The notes below the pieces were generated by a model. The model did not search any database and had not been told where the DNA came from. It saw only the letters and a list, made by a program, of their open reading frames with translations. DNA of 64,000 nucleotides, taken from assembly GCF_008065375.1 (NCBI RefSeq), contig NZ_VJYI01000003.1, positions 310,001-374,000 on the forward strand, in the 5' to 3' direction. The position numbers and the translations under genes are program-made. The DNA is from Nonomuraea sp. SYSU D8015 (GTDB taxonomy: Bacteria; Actinomycetota; Actinomycetes; Streptosporangiales; Streptosporangiaceae). Positions 17,258-26,014 of this stretch are shown here, piece by piece. Within the stretch, counting starts at the first letter, position 1. The number at the start of each line of letters is the position of its first letter.

Positions 17258-19675
17258 TCATCGCCCGCCGGTGACGACGATCCGGTAGTCCCCGCCCGGG
17301 CGGGTCCGGAACGTCACGGTGGCGCCGTCCGTGCTGTGCGCCACCGTGCGGCCGTGATCCGTCGTGACCCGGACCCCGCCGCGGAACGCGTCGTTGCTCA
17401 GCCGCACCTCGCCGCCGCGCTCGGAGGTCAGCCGGGCCTCGGACAGCCGCCCCGACGCCCAGGACAGGCCCACCGTGCAGGCGCCGCGGGCCCGCAGCCC
17501 GTCCACCCGGCCGGACGGCCAGGCGGCGGGCAGGGCCGGGAGCAGGTCGATCGCCCCGAGGTGGCTCTGCAGCAGCATCTCGGTCATGCCGGAGGTCGCG
17601 CCGAAGTTGCCGTCGATCTGGAACGGCGGGTGGGTGTCCCAGAGGTTGGCCAGCGTGCTGGTCTGGAGCTGGTCGCGCAGCAGCTTGTGCGCGCGGTCGC
17701 CGTCGAGCAGCCGCGCCCAGAAGTTGATCTTCCAGGCCTTGCTCCAGCCGGTGCCCGCGTCGGTGCGGGCGTCGAGCGAGACCTTGGCCGCGGCGGCGAG
17801 CTCCGGCGTCGTACGCGGCGAGACCTGCCGCCCCGGATGCACCGAGAACAGGTGGGAGACGTGCCGGTGCGTCTCCGCCGGGTCGTCGATGTCCTCCTTC
17901 CACTCCTGGAGCTGCCCCCAGCGGCCGATCCGCAGGCCCGGGTCGAGCTTGGCCAGCACCTCGGCGGCCGCGGCCGCCTGCCGCCGGTCGCCCGTCAGCT
18001 CCGCGGCCTCCCGCAGGTCGGTGAACAGGTGCCAGAGGATCTGCTGCGACATCGCCGCCCCCGCCGTGGACGGGCCGATCTCGGGCGAGCGGCTGGGGAT
18101 GGCGACGAGCTTGCCGTCCCTCGGGTCGGTCTGCAGGAAGTCGAGCCAGAACTCCGCGGCCTCCTTCATGATCGGGTACGCGGTCCGCTTGAGGAAGCGC
18201 TTGTCCTGCGTGAAGCGGTAGTGGTCGTAGAGCTGCAGGGACAGCCAGGCCCCCGACTCGGGGAAGAAGTAGGCCGGGTGGTCCCAGGCGCCGGTGTGGC
18301 CGAAGATGTTCGAGGCGTGGTGGGCCACCCAGCCGTCGGCCCCGAACATCTGCCGTGCCGTGACCCTGCCCGGCTCGCGAAGGCCGTCGACGTAGTCGTG
18401 CAGCGGGCGGGCGAGCTCCGCCAGGTTGGTCGTCTCGGCGGGCCAGTAGTTCATCTGCAGGTTGATGTTGAGGTGGTAGTCCGACTGCCACGGCGGGGCC
18501 TCGTGGACGTTCCACACGCCCTGGAGGTTGGCCGGCAGCGAGCCGGGGCGGGAGGAGGCGATGAGCAGATAGCGCCCGTACTGGTAGAAGAGCTGCTCCA
18601 GCGCCCGGTCGGCGGCCGGGTCAGCGCCGTACCGGGCGAGCAGGTCGTCGGTGGGGATCGCGGGCAGGGCGCCGCCGAGGTCCAGCTTCACCCGGTCGAA
18701 GAGCGCGGCGTGGTCGGCGCGGTGGGCGGCCAGCAACCTGGCGTATCCCTTGCGCGCGGCGGCGTCGACCCGCGCCGTGAGTTTGGCGTGCGGGTCCTCA
18801 CCCTTGTAGGTGGGGTAGTCGGCGGCGTAGTCGGTGCCCGTGCCGAGGATGAGGACCACCGAGTCCGCGCCGGTCACGGTGACGGTGCCGTCGGCGTTGT
18901 CGGCTCTGGTCCCGCCTTGGGCGAGCACCTGGAGCTGGGCCTCGTACGCCATCCCGTTGCTCGTCAGCGCCCCCTTGACGGTGATCCGGCCTCCTTCGGC
19001 GGTCGCCGTGGCCGAGCGGTTGGCGGGCACGGCGATCCGCGCGGTGAAGGACACCGCGCCGGGCCGGTCGGCGGCGAGCCTGGCCACGATCACGCCCGCG
19101 GGCGCGGAGGCGAAGTACTCGCGCGTGTGGCGCACGCCGCCCGCCGTGAACGACACGCCCGCCACGCCGCGCGCGACGTCCAGCTGCCTGCGGTAGTCCG
19201 CGGCCTGCTCCTGCAGGCCGGGGAAGGCCAGGCGCAGGTCGCCGAAGCTCTGGTAGGCGCCGAACCTGCGGTGCCGCGGTGTGTCCGACTTGTGCCCCAG
19301 CGCGGCCAGGACGTCGTTGGGCGAGATGCCGCCCTCCTTCCAGATCCGCTCCCTGATGGCCTCCAGCGCGCCGGGGCGTGGGGCGTCCCAGTTGCCGAAG
19401 GTGTAGTCGGAGACGCCGGGTCCGCCGGTCCACAGGGTCTTGTCGTTGAACTGCAGCCGCTCGTCCCGCACGCCGCCGAACACCGCGGCGCCCATGGCGC
19501 CGTTGCCGATCGGCAGCGACCGGGTCTCCCAGCCTTCGTTCGTGTCGGGGGCCGGTTCGTCGTACCAGAGCGTGTACGGCTCCGCCGGCCCGGTCTGGGC
19601 CTGTGCGGCCGGGGCCACGGTCAGCGCCGTGCCGAGGAGCAGCGCGATCGGCCCTGCCAGCAACCGTTTCTTCAT
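17258..19675 (-). CDS. Glycoside hydrolase family 95 (alpha-L-fucosidase/galactosidase-type), secreted
   Basis: 805 residues from the ATG at 19675, giving a clean signal peptide (KKRLLAGPIALLLGTALTVA); an in-frame ATG 18 nt upstream has no ribosome binding site. The GH95 N-terminal pattern LPIGNGAMGAAVFGGV and LQFNDKTLWTGGP is present, as are the catalytic-domain segments HLNINLQMNYWPAETTN (the two asparagines) and FQIDGNFGATSGM (the Asp). An inverting alpha-L-fucosidase or alpha-L-galactosidase is expected. It follows GH97 by 48 nt on the same strand, and both leaders carry the same 13-bp motif. Confidence 0.93.
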   Translation of the reverse strand: MKKRLLAGPIALLLGTALTVAPAAQAQTGPAEPYTLWYDEPAPDTNEGWETRSLPIGNGAMGAAVFGGVRDERLQFNDKTLWTGGPGVSDYTFGNWDAPRPGALEAIRERIWKEGGISPNDVLAALGHKSDTPRHRRFGAYQSFGDLRLAFPGLQEQAADYRRQLDVARGVAGVSFTAGGVRHTREYFASAPAGVIVARLAADRPGAVSFTARIAVPANRSATATAEGGRITVKGALTSNGMAYEAQLQVLAQGGTRADNADGTVTVTGADSVVLILGTGTDYAADYPTYKGEDPHAKLTARVDAAARKGYARLLAAHRADHAALFDRVKLDLGGALPAIPTDDLLARYGADPAADRALEQLFYQYGRYLLIASSRPGSLPANLQGVWNVHEAPPWQSDYHLNINLQMNYWPAETTNLAELARPLHDYVDGLREPGRVTARQMFGADGWVAHHASNIFGHTGAWDHPAYFFPESGAWLSLQLYDHYRFTQDKRFLKRTAYPIMKEAAEFWLDFLQTDPRDGKLVAIPSRSPEIGPSTAGAAMSQQILWHLFTDLREAAELTGDRRQAAAAAEVLAKLDPGLRIGRWGQLQEWKEDIDDPAETHRHVSHLFSVHPGRQVSPRTTPELAAAAKVSLDARTDAGTGWSKAWKINFWARLLDGDRAHKLLRDQLQTSTLANLWDTHPPFQIDGNFGATSGMTEMLLQSHLGAIDLLPALPAAWPSGRVDGLRARGACTVGLSWASGRLSEARLTSERGGEVRLSNDAFRGGVRVTTDHGRTVAHSTDGATVTFRTRPGGDYRIVVTGGR

Positions 19676-19690
19676 GAGGGTGCACCTATA

Positions 19691-19703
19691 CATCGGAGGT
19701 GTT
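19691..19703 (-). promoter_or_regulatory. Shared GH95/GH97 leader motif, copy 1
   Basis: CATCGGAGGTGTT on the plus strand, 16 nt before the GH95 start codon. It matches 12 of 13 positions of CATCGGATGTGTT at 21627-21639 before GH97. Probably a common operator. Confidence 0.45.
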
Positions 19704-19723
19704 GAGGGGCGTTGGTCGGAGGT

Positions 19724-21604
19724 CTATCGATCGCAGGTCGTGATCCCGGGGCGCCATCGGCAGGCGATCGCGGCGTAGCCGCCCTCGTCGGGCACGGGCA
19801 CCGCCAGCCGGCCGCGGGGCCCGTCGATCACATGGCTCTCGCGTACCAGGCCGGACTGGCCGTCGCGGACGACCTCGACCAGCCACCGGCCGCGCAGCAT
19901 GCTGAGCGGGACGTCCAGGGTGCGGGCCGCACCCGCGATCCCGGCCCCGATGAACCAGCGGTCGCCGTCGCGCCGGGCCAGCACCACGTGGTCGGCGGGG
20001 CGGCCGGACAGCAGCCGGGTCTCGTCCCAGGCGGTGGGGACCTGCTCCAGGAACCGTTCAGCCTCCGGCCTGGCCCGATAGGACTCGACGGTGCCGGCCA
20101 GATTCTGCAGGCCGGACTCGTACGTCACCGCCAGGCCCAGCTCGTGGGCGTCGGACGTGGGCCGGGACGGGCGGTGCAAGGCCATCGGCGTGTAGTCCAT
20201 CGAGCCGACGACGTTCCTGGTGAACGGGAGGGTGGTCAGGTGGGCGGTGGTGAGCGTGCGCTTCTCGCCGCCGTGCACGCCCTCCATGGTCATCACGTGC
20301 GGCCAGGTGCGGTGGACGCCCTTGGGGATGGTCGAGCCGTGGAAGTTGACCATGAGCTTGTTCGCGGCGGTCGCCGGAAGTATCTCGTCGTACCAGCGCA
20401 GCCGCTCCTGCGACTCGGCGTCCATGAAGTCGATCTTGACGCCGCGCACGCCCCAGCGGCTGAGGGTGGGCAGCCACAGGGCGCGTTCCTCAGGCGTGTC
20501 CAGGTCGCGGAAGTGGATCCAGACGAGGATCCCCACGTCCTTCGCCCGCCCGTACTCGACGAGCCGCGGGATCCAGCTCGTGGCCGGCCAGTCGGGATCC
20601 GTGACGTCCCACTGGTCCGGCAGGAAGTACCAGCCGGCGTCCACCGCCACGTACGGCCAGGCGCGCTCGGCGGCGTAGTCGACGTACCCCTTCTGGATCT
20701 CCAGGCTCTGCCCGGCTTCTCTGCCGCCCGCGAGCCAGGTCCACAGCACCTGGTCCGGCCGGATCCACGAGGTGTCGCGGACCCGGGAGGCGGGGGCGAG
20801 GTCGTCCACCAGCGTGGACTCGGTGACCGTGGCCAGGTCGCCGGCGATCAGCACGCGCCACGGCGTCTCCAGCGGGCCGGCGACCTGGACCCGCTCGTCC
20901 CACAGGCGCAGGCGGTAGGTGGGGGTGCCCGCCTCGTGCTCCAGCCGCGGCCCGGAGTAGCGGCCGTCCAGGGCGGACTCGGTGATCAGGAGGTGACCGC
21001 CGGGGGTCTCGAACAGCGCGGGCACCATGTAGTCGGCCGCGGGCGCGGTCGTGGCCGGGTACTGGACGAACGGGTTCTCGTAGTCGCGGCGGTGCCGGGC
21101 CAGCCAGGCGGTGGCGTCCTGCGCGAGCGTGAACGCGGAGGTCTCCCGGAGGACGGCGCCGTGGTCGCCGGGCAGCCGGTAGCGGTAGGCGACGCCGTCG
21201 CGGGCGACCCTCACGACCAGGTCGAGGCGGGCGCCGGCGGCGCCGGCGAAGGACAGGACGGCCTCGCGCACGAGCGCCGACCGCTTGAGCCGCTTGCCGG
21301 CGGTGGTCGTGTAGTGCTCGGCCACGACGCGGTCGCGGCGGTGGAGCAGGCGCAGTCCCTGGGACAGGTCCGCGCCTTCGGTGACGATGCCGACGGGGCT
21401 GGGTTCGAGGACCCGGGCGCCGCGGCGGGTCACGGCGAGGGTGAGGGCGCCCGTCTCGGGGTCGAGCGCGAGCTCCGCCGCAGGGCCGCCGGGTAAGCCG
21501 GAGATCGTCCAGCTCTGCGCGGCGGCCCGGGCGGGGAGCGCGGGGAGGAGGCAGAAGGTCAGGAGGAGGGCGGTGAACAGGCGCATCGGTGTGGCGTTCG
21601 GCAT
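19724..21604 (-). CDS. Glycoside hydrolase family 97 (retaining alpha-galactosidase-type), secreted
   Basis: 626 residues from the ATG at 21604, which has GCAGGAG upstream; a signal peptide (LFTALLLTFCLLPALPARA) follows. GH97 features: the N-terminal beta-sandwich (GDHGAVLRETSAFTLA), YVAVDAGWY, VGILVWIHFRDLDT, WGVRGVKIDFMDAESQE, HGSTIPKGVHRTWPHVMTME and FTRNVVGSMDYTP. The Asp in VKIDFMD occupies the nucleophile position of the retaining branch of the family, unlike inverting SusB-type members, so an alpha-galactosidase is more likely than an alpha-glucosidase. Upstream member of a probable GH97-GH95 operon for host or plant glycans. Confidence 0.9.
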   Translation of the reverse strand: MPNATPMRLFTALLLTFCLLPALPARAAAQSWTISGLPGGPAAELALDPETGALTLAVTRRGARVLEPSPVGIVTEGADLSQGLRLLHRRDRVVAEHYTTTAGKRLKRSALVREAVLSFAGAAGARLDLVVRVARDGVAYRYRLPGDHGAVLRETSAFTLAQDATAWLARHRRDYENPFVQYPATTAPAADYMVPALFETPGGHLLITESALDGRYSGPRLEHEAGTPTYRLRLWDERVQVAGPLETPWRVLIAGDLATVTESTLVDDLAPASRVRDTSWIRPDQVLWTWLAGGREAGQSLEIQKGYVDYAAERAWPYVAVDAGWYFLPDQWDVTDPDWPATSWIPRLVEYGRAKDVGILVWIHFRDLDTPEERALWLPTLSRWGVRGVKIDFMDAESQERLRWYDEILPATAANKLMVNFHGSTIPKGVHRTWPHVMTMEGVHGGEKRTLTTAHLTTLPFTRNVVGSMDYTPMALHRPSRPTSDAHELGLAVTYESGLQNLAGTVESYRARPEAERFLEQVPTAWDETRLLSGRPADHVVLARRDGDRWFIGAGIAGAARTLDVPLSMLRGRWLVEVVRDGQSGLVRESHVIDGPRGRLAVPVPDEGGYAAIACRWRPGITTCDR

Positions 21605-21626
21605 GGGGGCTCCTGCGGGCCACATT

Positions 21627-21639
21627 CATCGGATGTGTT
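21627..21639 (-). promoter_or_regulatory. Shared GH95/GH97 leader motif, copy 2
   Basis: CATCGGATGTGTT on the plus strand, 23 nt before the GH97 start. The core CATCGGATG is a perfect odd palindrome. Candidate operator for an unlinked regulator of both glycosidases. Confidence 0.45.
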
Positions 21640-21825
21640 TCCGGATCGTAACGCGGAGGCCGCCGCCTGGCCAGCTCTTAGATCGGGTCTTTTCGCTCAG
21701 CGGCGCCCGTTCGACCTGACCAGCCCCCGTCAGGAGCGCCCGAAACACCCGAGAGTCCGACCAAGAATGTACGGAAATGATTACAAAGAGTGATGGATCA
21801 CCGGTTACGGTCACGAACCGTGTGC

Positions 21826-21838
21826 TGACAATCTGTCA
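21826..21838. promoter_or_regulatory. Palindrome TGACA-N3-TGTCA in the GH97-cvnA divergent region
   Basis: Perfect 5+3+5 inverted repeat in the roughly 390-bp gap between the divergent GH97 and conservon genes. A looser inverted repeat CGGTT-N9-AACCG lies just before it (about 21802-21820). The remainder of the gap shows no further gene. Confidence 0.35.
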
Positions 21839-21873
21839 ATGCCCCAATAGCGATGATTCTTCGCATCCGTACC

Positions 21874-21902
21874 TTGAAGTACATGTGCCCCATCGGCATA
21901 GT
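21874..21902 (+). promoter_or_regulatory. Candidate promoter of the conservon
   Basis: TTGAAG at 21874 and CATAGT at 21897-21902, separated by 17 nt. A transcript starting a few bases later would exclude translation from codons upstream of about 21910 and supports a cvnA start at 21964 or 21997. Confidence 0.4.
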
Positions 21903-21996
21903 GGACGGGCCACAGTCGTGGCGGGCATCCGGGGGCGGCACGGTTGACGACTCCGTGGCACCCATGTTCACCGACGCCCCGAATTGGACAAGATGG

Positions 21997-24699
21997 ATGA
22001 GCTCCCCCCCGCCGATCCGTACCAAGCTGCTCAGGATCCTCCTGCTTCCGCTGGTCTCCATGGTCGCCTTGTGGGGGTTCGTCGCGTATTCCAGTGTCGA
22101 GGAGATCGTCACGGTCTCTCAGGCACAGGACCGCTGGGAGGCCATCGGCTCACCCGTGCTGCAGCTGATCGTCGAGTTACAGAGGGAGCGGCAGCTCTCC
22201 GCTGAGGCCCCGCGCAGCACCGGGTCGTCCGTGCCGCTCGCCCACCAGCGGCGGGTCACCGACGGCAAGGCCGAGCAGCTGCGCAAGGTCATCGGCTCCG
22301 TCGACGTCGCGGCGGAGGGCGAGGAGACGCCGGCCCAGGTGCGGGCGCTGCTGCAGGCGCTCGACGGGCTGCGGTCGCTGCGCGAGTCCGCCGACGCGGG
22401 GATGTTGTCCCCGCCGCTGAAGGTCATCCAGGCGTACGACAACCTCATCGACGCCGCGAACAAGCAGTTCAACGACCGCGACGCGCTGAGCGGCGTCTCG
22501 GCCTTCCGCTCGGTGCGCGGCATGGCGGCCTACAGCGCCACGGCGGAGTACCTGGGCCGGGAGCATGCCGTGATCAGCAGCACGATCGCGCAACGCAGAA
22601 TGACCCCCACCGACCGGGCCGCGTTCGTCGCCGCGTTCAGCAGCCGCAGGATCGTCTTCGCCAACGCCGAGCGCGACGTGGGCCCCGAGCTGCGGGCGAG
22701 CGTCGACAAGCTGGTCAACGGCGCCCCGTACAAGCGGCTGCTGGAGGCCGAGGACGAGCTGTTCAACTGGGACACCACCGGTGGCCCGCCGCCCGTCGAC
22801 CCCGCCCAGTGGAAGAGCGACGCCGACGCCATGCTCGGCATGATCTACCTCGACACGCGGCAGGAGCTCGACCGCGCCGCGGAGGAGGCGGCGTCGCAGA
22901 AGACCGCGGCCTACTGGCGAAGCGCGCTGCTCCTGCTCCTGGGACTGGCCGCGGTGCTCGTGTCCCTGGCGCTGTCGTACCGGTTCGGCCGCTCGCTGAT
23001 CACCGAGCTCCGGCGGCTCCAGGCGTCGGCGGTGGAGCTGGCCGAGGAGCGGCTGCCCCGGCTGGTCGAGCGGCTGCGCCGCGGCGACGACGTGGACCCG
23101 GCCAGCGAGGCCCCCGGCCTCGCCCCGGCCGACACCGCGGAGGTCGACCGCGTGGTGGACGCCTTCTCCGCGGTACGCCGCACGGCCGTCGAGGCCGCCG
23201 TGGGGCAGGCGACGCTGCGCAAGGGCGTCAGCCAGGTCTTCCTCAACCTGGCCTGGCGCAACCAGGCACTGCTCCACCGCCAGCTCTCGCTGCTCGACAC
23301 GATGGAGCGGCGGGTCGAGGAGCCGGAGGTCCTGGAGGACCTGTTCAAGCTCGACCACCTGACCACCCGCATGCGGCGGCACGCGGAGAACCTGATCATC
23401 CTGTCCGACTCCGCGCCCGCGCGGCGCTGGCGCGACCCGGTGCCGCTGTTCGACGTCGTGCGCGCGGCGGTGCTGGAGGTCGAGGACTACACCCGCGTCA
23501 CCGTCGCACCGATGCCGAACGCGCCGATGCTGATCGGCGCCGCCGTCACCGACGTGATCCACCTGGTCGCCGAGCTGGTGGAGAACGCCACCGTCTTCTC
23601 CCCGCCCGACACGAACGTGCACATCCGCAGCATGACGGCGGCCAACGGCTTCGCGCTGGAGGTCGAGGACCGCGGGCTGGGGCTGAACCAGGCCACCCTC
23701 GACGAGCTCAACGCGCGGCTGGCCGACCCGCCGGAGTTCGACCTGGCCGACAGTGACCGGCTCGGACTGTTCGTGGTCTCCCGGCTGGCGGCCCGGCACG
23801 GCGTCAAGATCAATCTGCGTCGGTCGCCGTACGACGGGACCACCGCGATCGTGCTGCTGCCCTCCTCGCTGCTCTCCAGCACCGACGTCCCGGCCGTCGC
23901 GGCGGGGACGCGGCCGGCGGAGCAGCCCGCCGCCGCCCGATCGGGCCGGCCCATACGCGCGATCGGCACGACCAGCGCCGAGGGCCGGGCCCGCGGGGTG
24001 GGCGTCGTCTCGGAGCCCTTCCCCACCGCCAGGCCGGAGACCCTGGACGGCCGGGAGCTCACCGATCGCACCGGCCTGGCCCGCCCCAGCGGCCTGGCCA
24101 ACCCGACGGGCCTGGCCCGCCCCAGCGGCCTGGCCGAGCCCAGCCCGAACGGCTCCAGCCCGAACGCCTCTGCGGCCCCGACCGCCCCTGCCGGCCCGGA
24201 CGGCCTCGCCGACGCGGGCGGCGGGGCGGATGCGCCCGGTCGTGCTGCTGAGCCTGAGCGGGTGGCCTGGTTCGAGGCCCGCCCCGTGCCGCGGCAGGGC
24301 TCGGCGAACGGGCCGGGGCCGGCGACCGAGCCGCTGCCCGGACCGGTGCACCCGCCGCGAAGCGGGCCCGCGGCCCGGCCGGGGAACGGGCCTGTCCCCG
24401 CCTCGGCCACGCCGTCCGGCGGCCCGGCCTCCGCGTGGAGCGTCACGGTACCGCCCCAGGAGGCCGACGAGGACCTCGACGGACTGCCGATGCGGATACC
24501 GCAGGCCAGCATGGCTCCCCAGCTACGTGCCGCCCGGCGCGCGCAACCGCGCCAGGTGTCGGTGCGCTCGCCGGAGGAGCTCGCACAGCTCATGTCGTCC
24601 ATGCAACAGGGCTGGCAGCAGGGTCGCCGCCAGGCCGAGCAGGGACAAGACGCGTGGAACGGAAAGGACGACAACCCCGATGCCCGACCCCAGAAGTGA
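21997..24699 (+). CDS. cvnA: Conservon sensor protein CvnA (nitrate/nitrite-sensing-domain histidine kinase-like)
   Basis: About 900 residues. A first membrane segment (LLRILLLPLVSMVALWGFVA) and an extracellular helical NIT-type sensing domain (about 45-300) are followed by a second membrane segment (SALLLLLGLAAVLVSLALSY), HAMP-like linker, and a GHKL ATPase domain with N box (ELVENATVFSPPD), G1 (VEDRGLGLN) and G2 (DRLGLFVVSRLAARHG). The C-terminal 230 residues are Pro/Ala-rich with GLARPSGLA-type repeats. CvnA proteins form membrane complexes with CvnB-D in a eukaryote-like G-protein signalling unit. Start uncertain: 21964 is an alternative. A rare TTA codon occurs at 22177. Overlaps cvnB by 20 nt. 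Confidence 0.9.
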   Translation: MSSPPPIRTKLLRILLLPLVSMVALWGFVAYSSVEEIVTVSQAQDRWEAIGSPVLQLIVELQRERQLSAEAPRSTGSSVPLAHQRRVTDGKAEQLRKVIGSVDVAAEGEETPAQVRALLQALDGLRSLRESADAGMLSPPLKVIQAYDNLIDAANKQFNDRDALSGVSAFRSVRGMAAYSATAEYLGREHAVISSTIAQRRMTPTDRAAFVAAFSSRRIVFANAERDVGPELRASVDKLVNGAPYKRLLEAEDELFNWDTTGGPPPVDPAQWKSDADAMLGMIYLDTRQELDRAAEEAASQKTAAYWRSALLLLLGLAAVLVSLALSYRFGRSLITELRRLQASAVELAEERLPRLVERLRRGDDVDPASEAPGLAPADTAEVDRVVDAFSAVRRTAVEAAVGQATLRKGVSQVFLNLAWRNQALLHRQLSLLDTMERRVEEPEVLEDLFKLDHLTTRMRRHAENLIILSDSAPARRWRDPVPLFDVVRAAVLEVEDYTRVTVAPMPNAPMLIGAAVTDVIHLVAELVENATVFSPPDTNVHIRSMTAANGFALEVEDRGLGLNQATLDELNARLADPPEFDLADSDRLGLFVVSRLAARHGVKINLRRSPYDGTTAIVLLPSSLLSSTDVPAVAAGTRPAEQPAAARSGRPIRAIGTTSAEGRARGVGVVSEPFPTARPETLDGRELTDRTGLARPSGLANPTGLARPSGLAEPSPNGSSPNASAAPTAPAGPDGLADAGGGADAPGRAAEPERVAWFEARPVPRQGSANGPGPATEPLPGPVHPPRSGPAARPGNGPVPASATPSGGPASAWSVTVPPQEADEDLDGLPMRIPQASMAPQLRAARRAQPRQVSVRSPEELAQLMSSMQQGWQQGRRQAEQGQDAWNGKDDNPDARPQK

Positions 24700-25105
24700 A
24701 CTGAGCTGGCTGCTGGACGACCTCACCCAGCGGGTCCCCGGCATCCGGCACGCCATCGTGCTGTCGGCCGACGGGCTGGCCATGGGCGGCTCCCGCGAGC
24801 TGACCCGGGAGGACGCCGAGCACCTGTCCGCCATCTCCGCAGGCAGCCACAGCCTCGCCATGGGCGCGGGACGGCACTTCGGGCTGGGCGGCGTCCGGCA
24901 GACGATCATCGAGATGGAGGGCGGGTTCCTCTTCGTGACCGCGGCCGGCCAGGGCGCCCGGCTGGCCGTGCTCGCCTCGGCCGACGCCGAGCTGGGCATG
25001 GTCACGTACGAGATGGCGCTCATGGTCAAGCGGGTCGGTGAGCATCTATCCGCGCAGCCGAGAGGAGCTGCGCCGGCACCCGCCTGGAACGGCGCGAGAC
25101 CGTGA
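24680..25105 (+). CDS. cvnB: Conservon protein CvnB (roadblock/LC7 domain)
   Basis: 141 residues. ELSWLLDDLTQRVPGIRHAI, VLSADGLAMGGS and MVTYEMALMVKRVGEHL are typical of roadblock/LC7 proteins, which regulate the activity of partner small GTPases. Starts inside the end of cvnA (20-nt overlap) and its stop overlaps the GTG of cvnC in a GTGA junction, so the four genes are translationally coupled. Confidence 0.94.
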   Translation: MPDPRSELSWLLDDLTQRVPGIRHAIVLSADGLAMGGSRELTREDAEHLSAISAGSHSLAMGAGRHFGLGGVRQTIIEMEGGFLFVTAAGQGARLAVLASADAELGMVTYEMALMVKRVGEHLSAQPRGAAPAPAWNGARP

Positions 25106-25452
25106 CCGGGGACGATCCCGGGCCGCTGATCCGGCTGTTCGGGCTGACCGGGGGACGGGCGCGCCCGCAGGGCGAGATGTTCGACCTGGTGGCCATCGTC
25201 ACGACGGTCGGCGGCTCCTACGAACCTGCGGATCTGATCCCGGAGCATCGCGCCGTGCTGTGGCTGTGCCGCCGCCCCACGCCGGTGGCGGACGTCGCGG
25301 CGCACCTCAAGCTGCCGATCAACATCACCCGGGTGATCCTGGGCGACCTGCGGCGCGAGGGCCTTGTCACCATCGAGCGCCCGCGCCCCGTGGCGCAGAC
25401 GATCGACGAACGCATCTACAGGGAAGTGCTGCATGGACTACGCAGCCTCTGA
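25102..25452 (+). CDS. cvnC: Conservon protein CvnC (DUF742)
   Basis: 116 residues, GTG start in a GTGA overlap with cvnB. Contains LIRLFGLTGGRARPQGEMFD, an AHLKLPINITRVILGDL helix-turn-helix-like stretch and the conserved LVTIERP near the end, all diagnostic of DUF742. Acts as an adaptor of the conservon complex. Overlaps cvnD by 20 nt. Confidence 0.94.
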   Translation: MTGDDPGPLIRLFGLTGGRARPQGEMFDLVAIVTTVGGSYEPADLIPEHRAVLWLCRRPTPVADVAAHLKLPINITRVILGDLRREGLVTIERPRPVAQTIDERIYREVLHGLRSL

Positions 25453-26014
25453 GCCGGGGACGACCGCGGTCGCCTCGGCCTTGGCCATCAAGATCCTCAT
25501 CGCGGGCGGCTTCGGCGTCGGGAAGACGACCATGGTCGGCACGATCAGCGAGATCCGGCCGCTGCACACCGAGGAGCTGCTGAGCGAGCGGGGCATCGGG
25601 GTGGACGACACCTCGGGCGTGGAGGCCAAGGTCACGACCACGGTGGCGCTGGATTTCGGCCGGATCACCATCCGCCAGGGGCTGTGGCTGTACCTGTTCG
25701 GCACCCCCGGGCAGGACCGGTTCTGGTTCATGTGGGACGAGCTCGCCCTCGGCGCGCTGGGCGCCGTCGTGCTCGCCGACACCCGCCGCCTGCAGGACTG
25801 CTTCCCGGCGGTGGACTACTTCGAGCAGCGCGGCATCCCGTTCGTGGTGGGCGTGAACTGCTTCGACGGCGCCCGCCGGTACGATCCGGCGAAGGTGCGG
25901 CGGGCGCTCGGGCTGAGCGAGACCATCCCGATCGTGCTGTGCGACGTGCGCGAGCGCGAGTCGGTCAAGAACGTGCTCACCACGCTGGTCACGTACGCGG
26001 TGGAAGGGGTCTGA
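25433..26014 (+). CDS. cvnD: Conservon GTPase CvnD
   Basis: 193 residues. P-loop GGFGVGKTT, switch II LFGTPGQDRFWFMW and a divergent NCFD in place of NKxD, as usual for this Ras-like family. Last gene of the conservon; expected to cycle between GDP and GTP under control of CvnB and CvnC and signal from the CvnA sensor. The output is not visible here, although the linked LAL regulator 1.2 kb downstream is a possible candidate. Confidence 0.94.
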   Translation: MDYAASEPGTTAVASALAIKILIAGGFGVGKTTMVGTISEIRPLHTEELLSERGIGVDDTSGVEAKVTTTVALDFGRITIRQGLWLYLFGTPGQDRFWFMWDELALGALGAVVLADTRRLQDCFPAVDYFEQRGIPFVVGVNCFDGARRYDPAKVRRALGLSETIPIVLCDVRERESVKNVLTTLVTYAVEGV

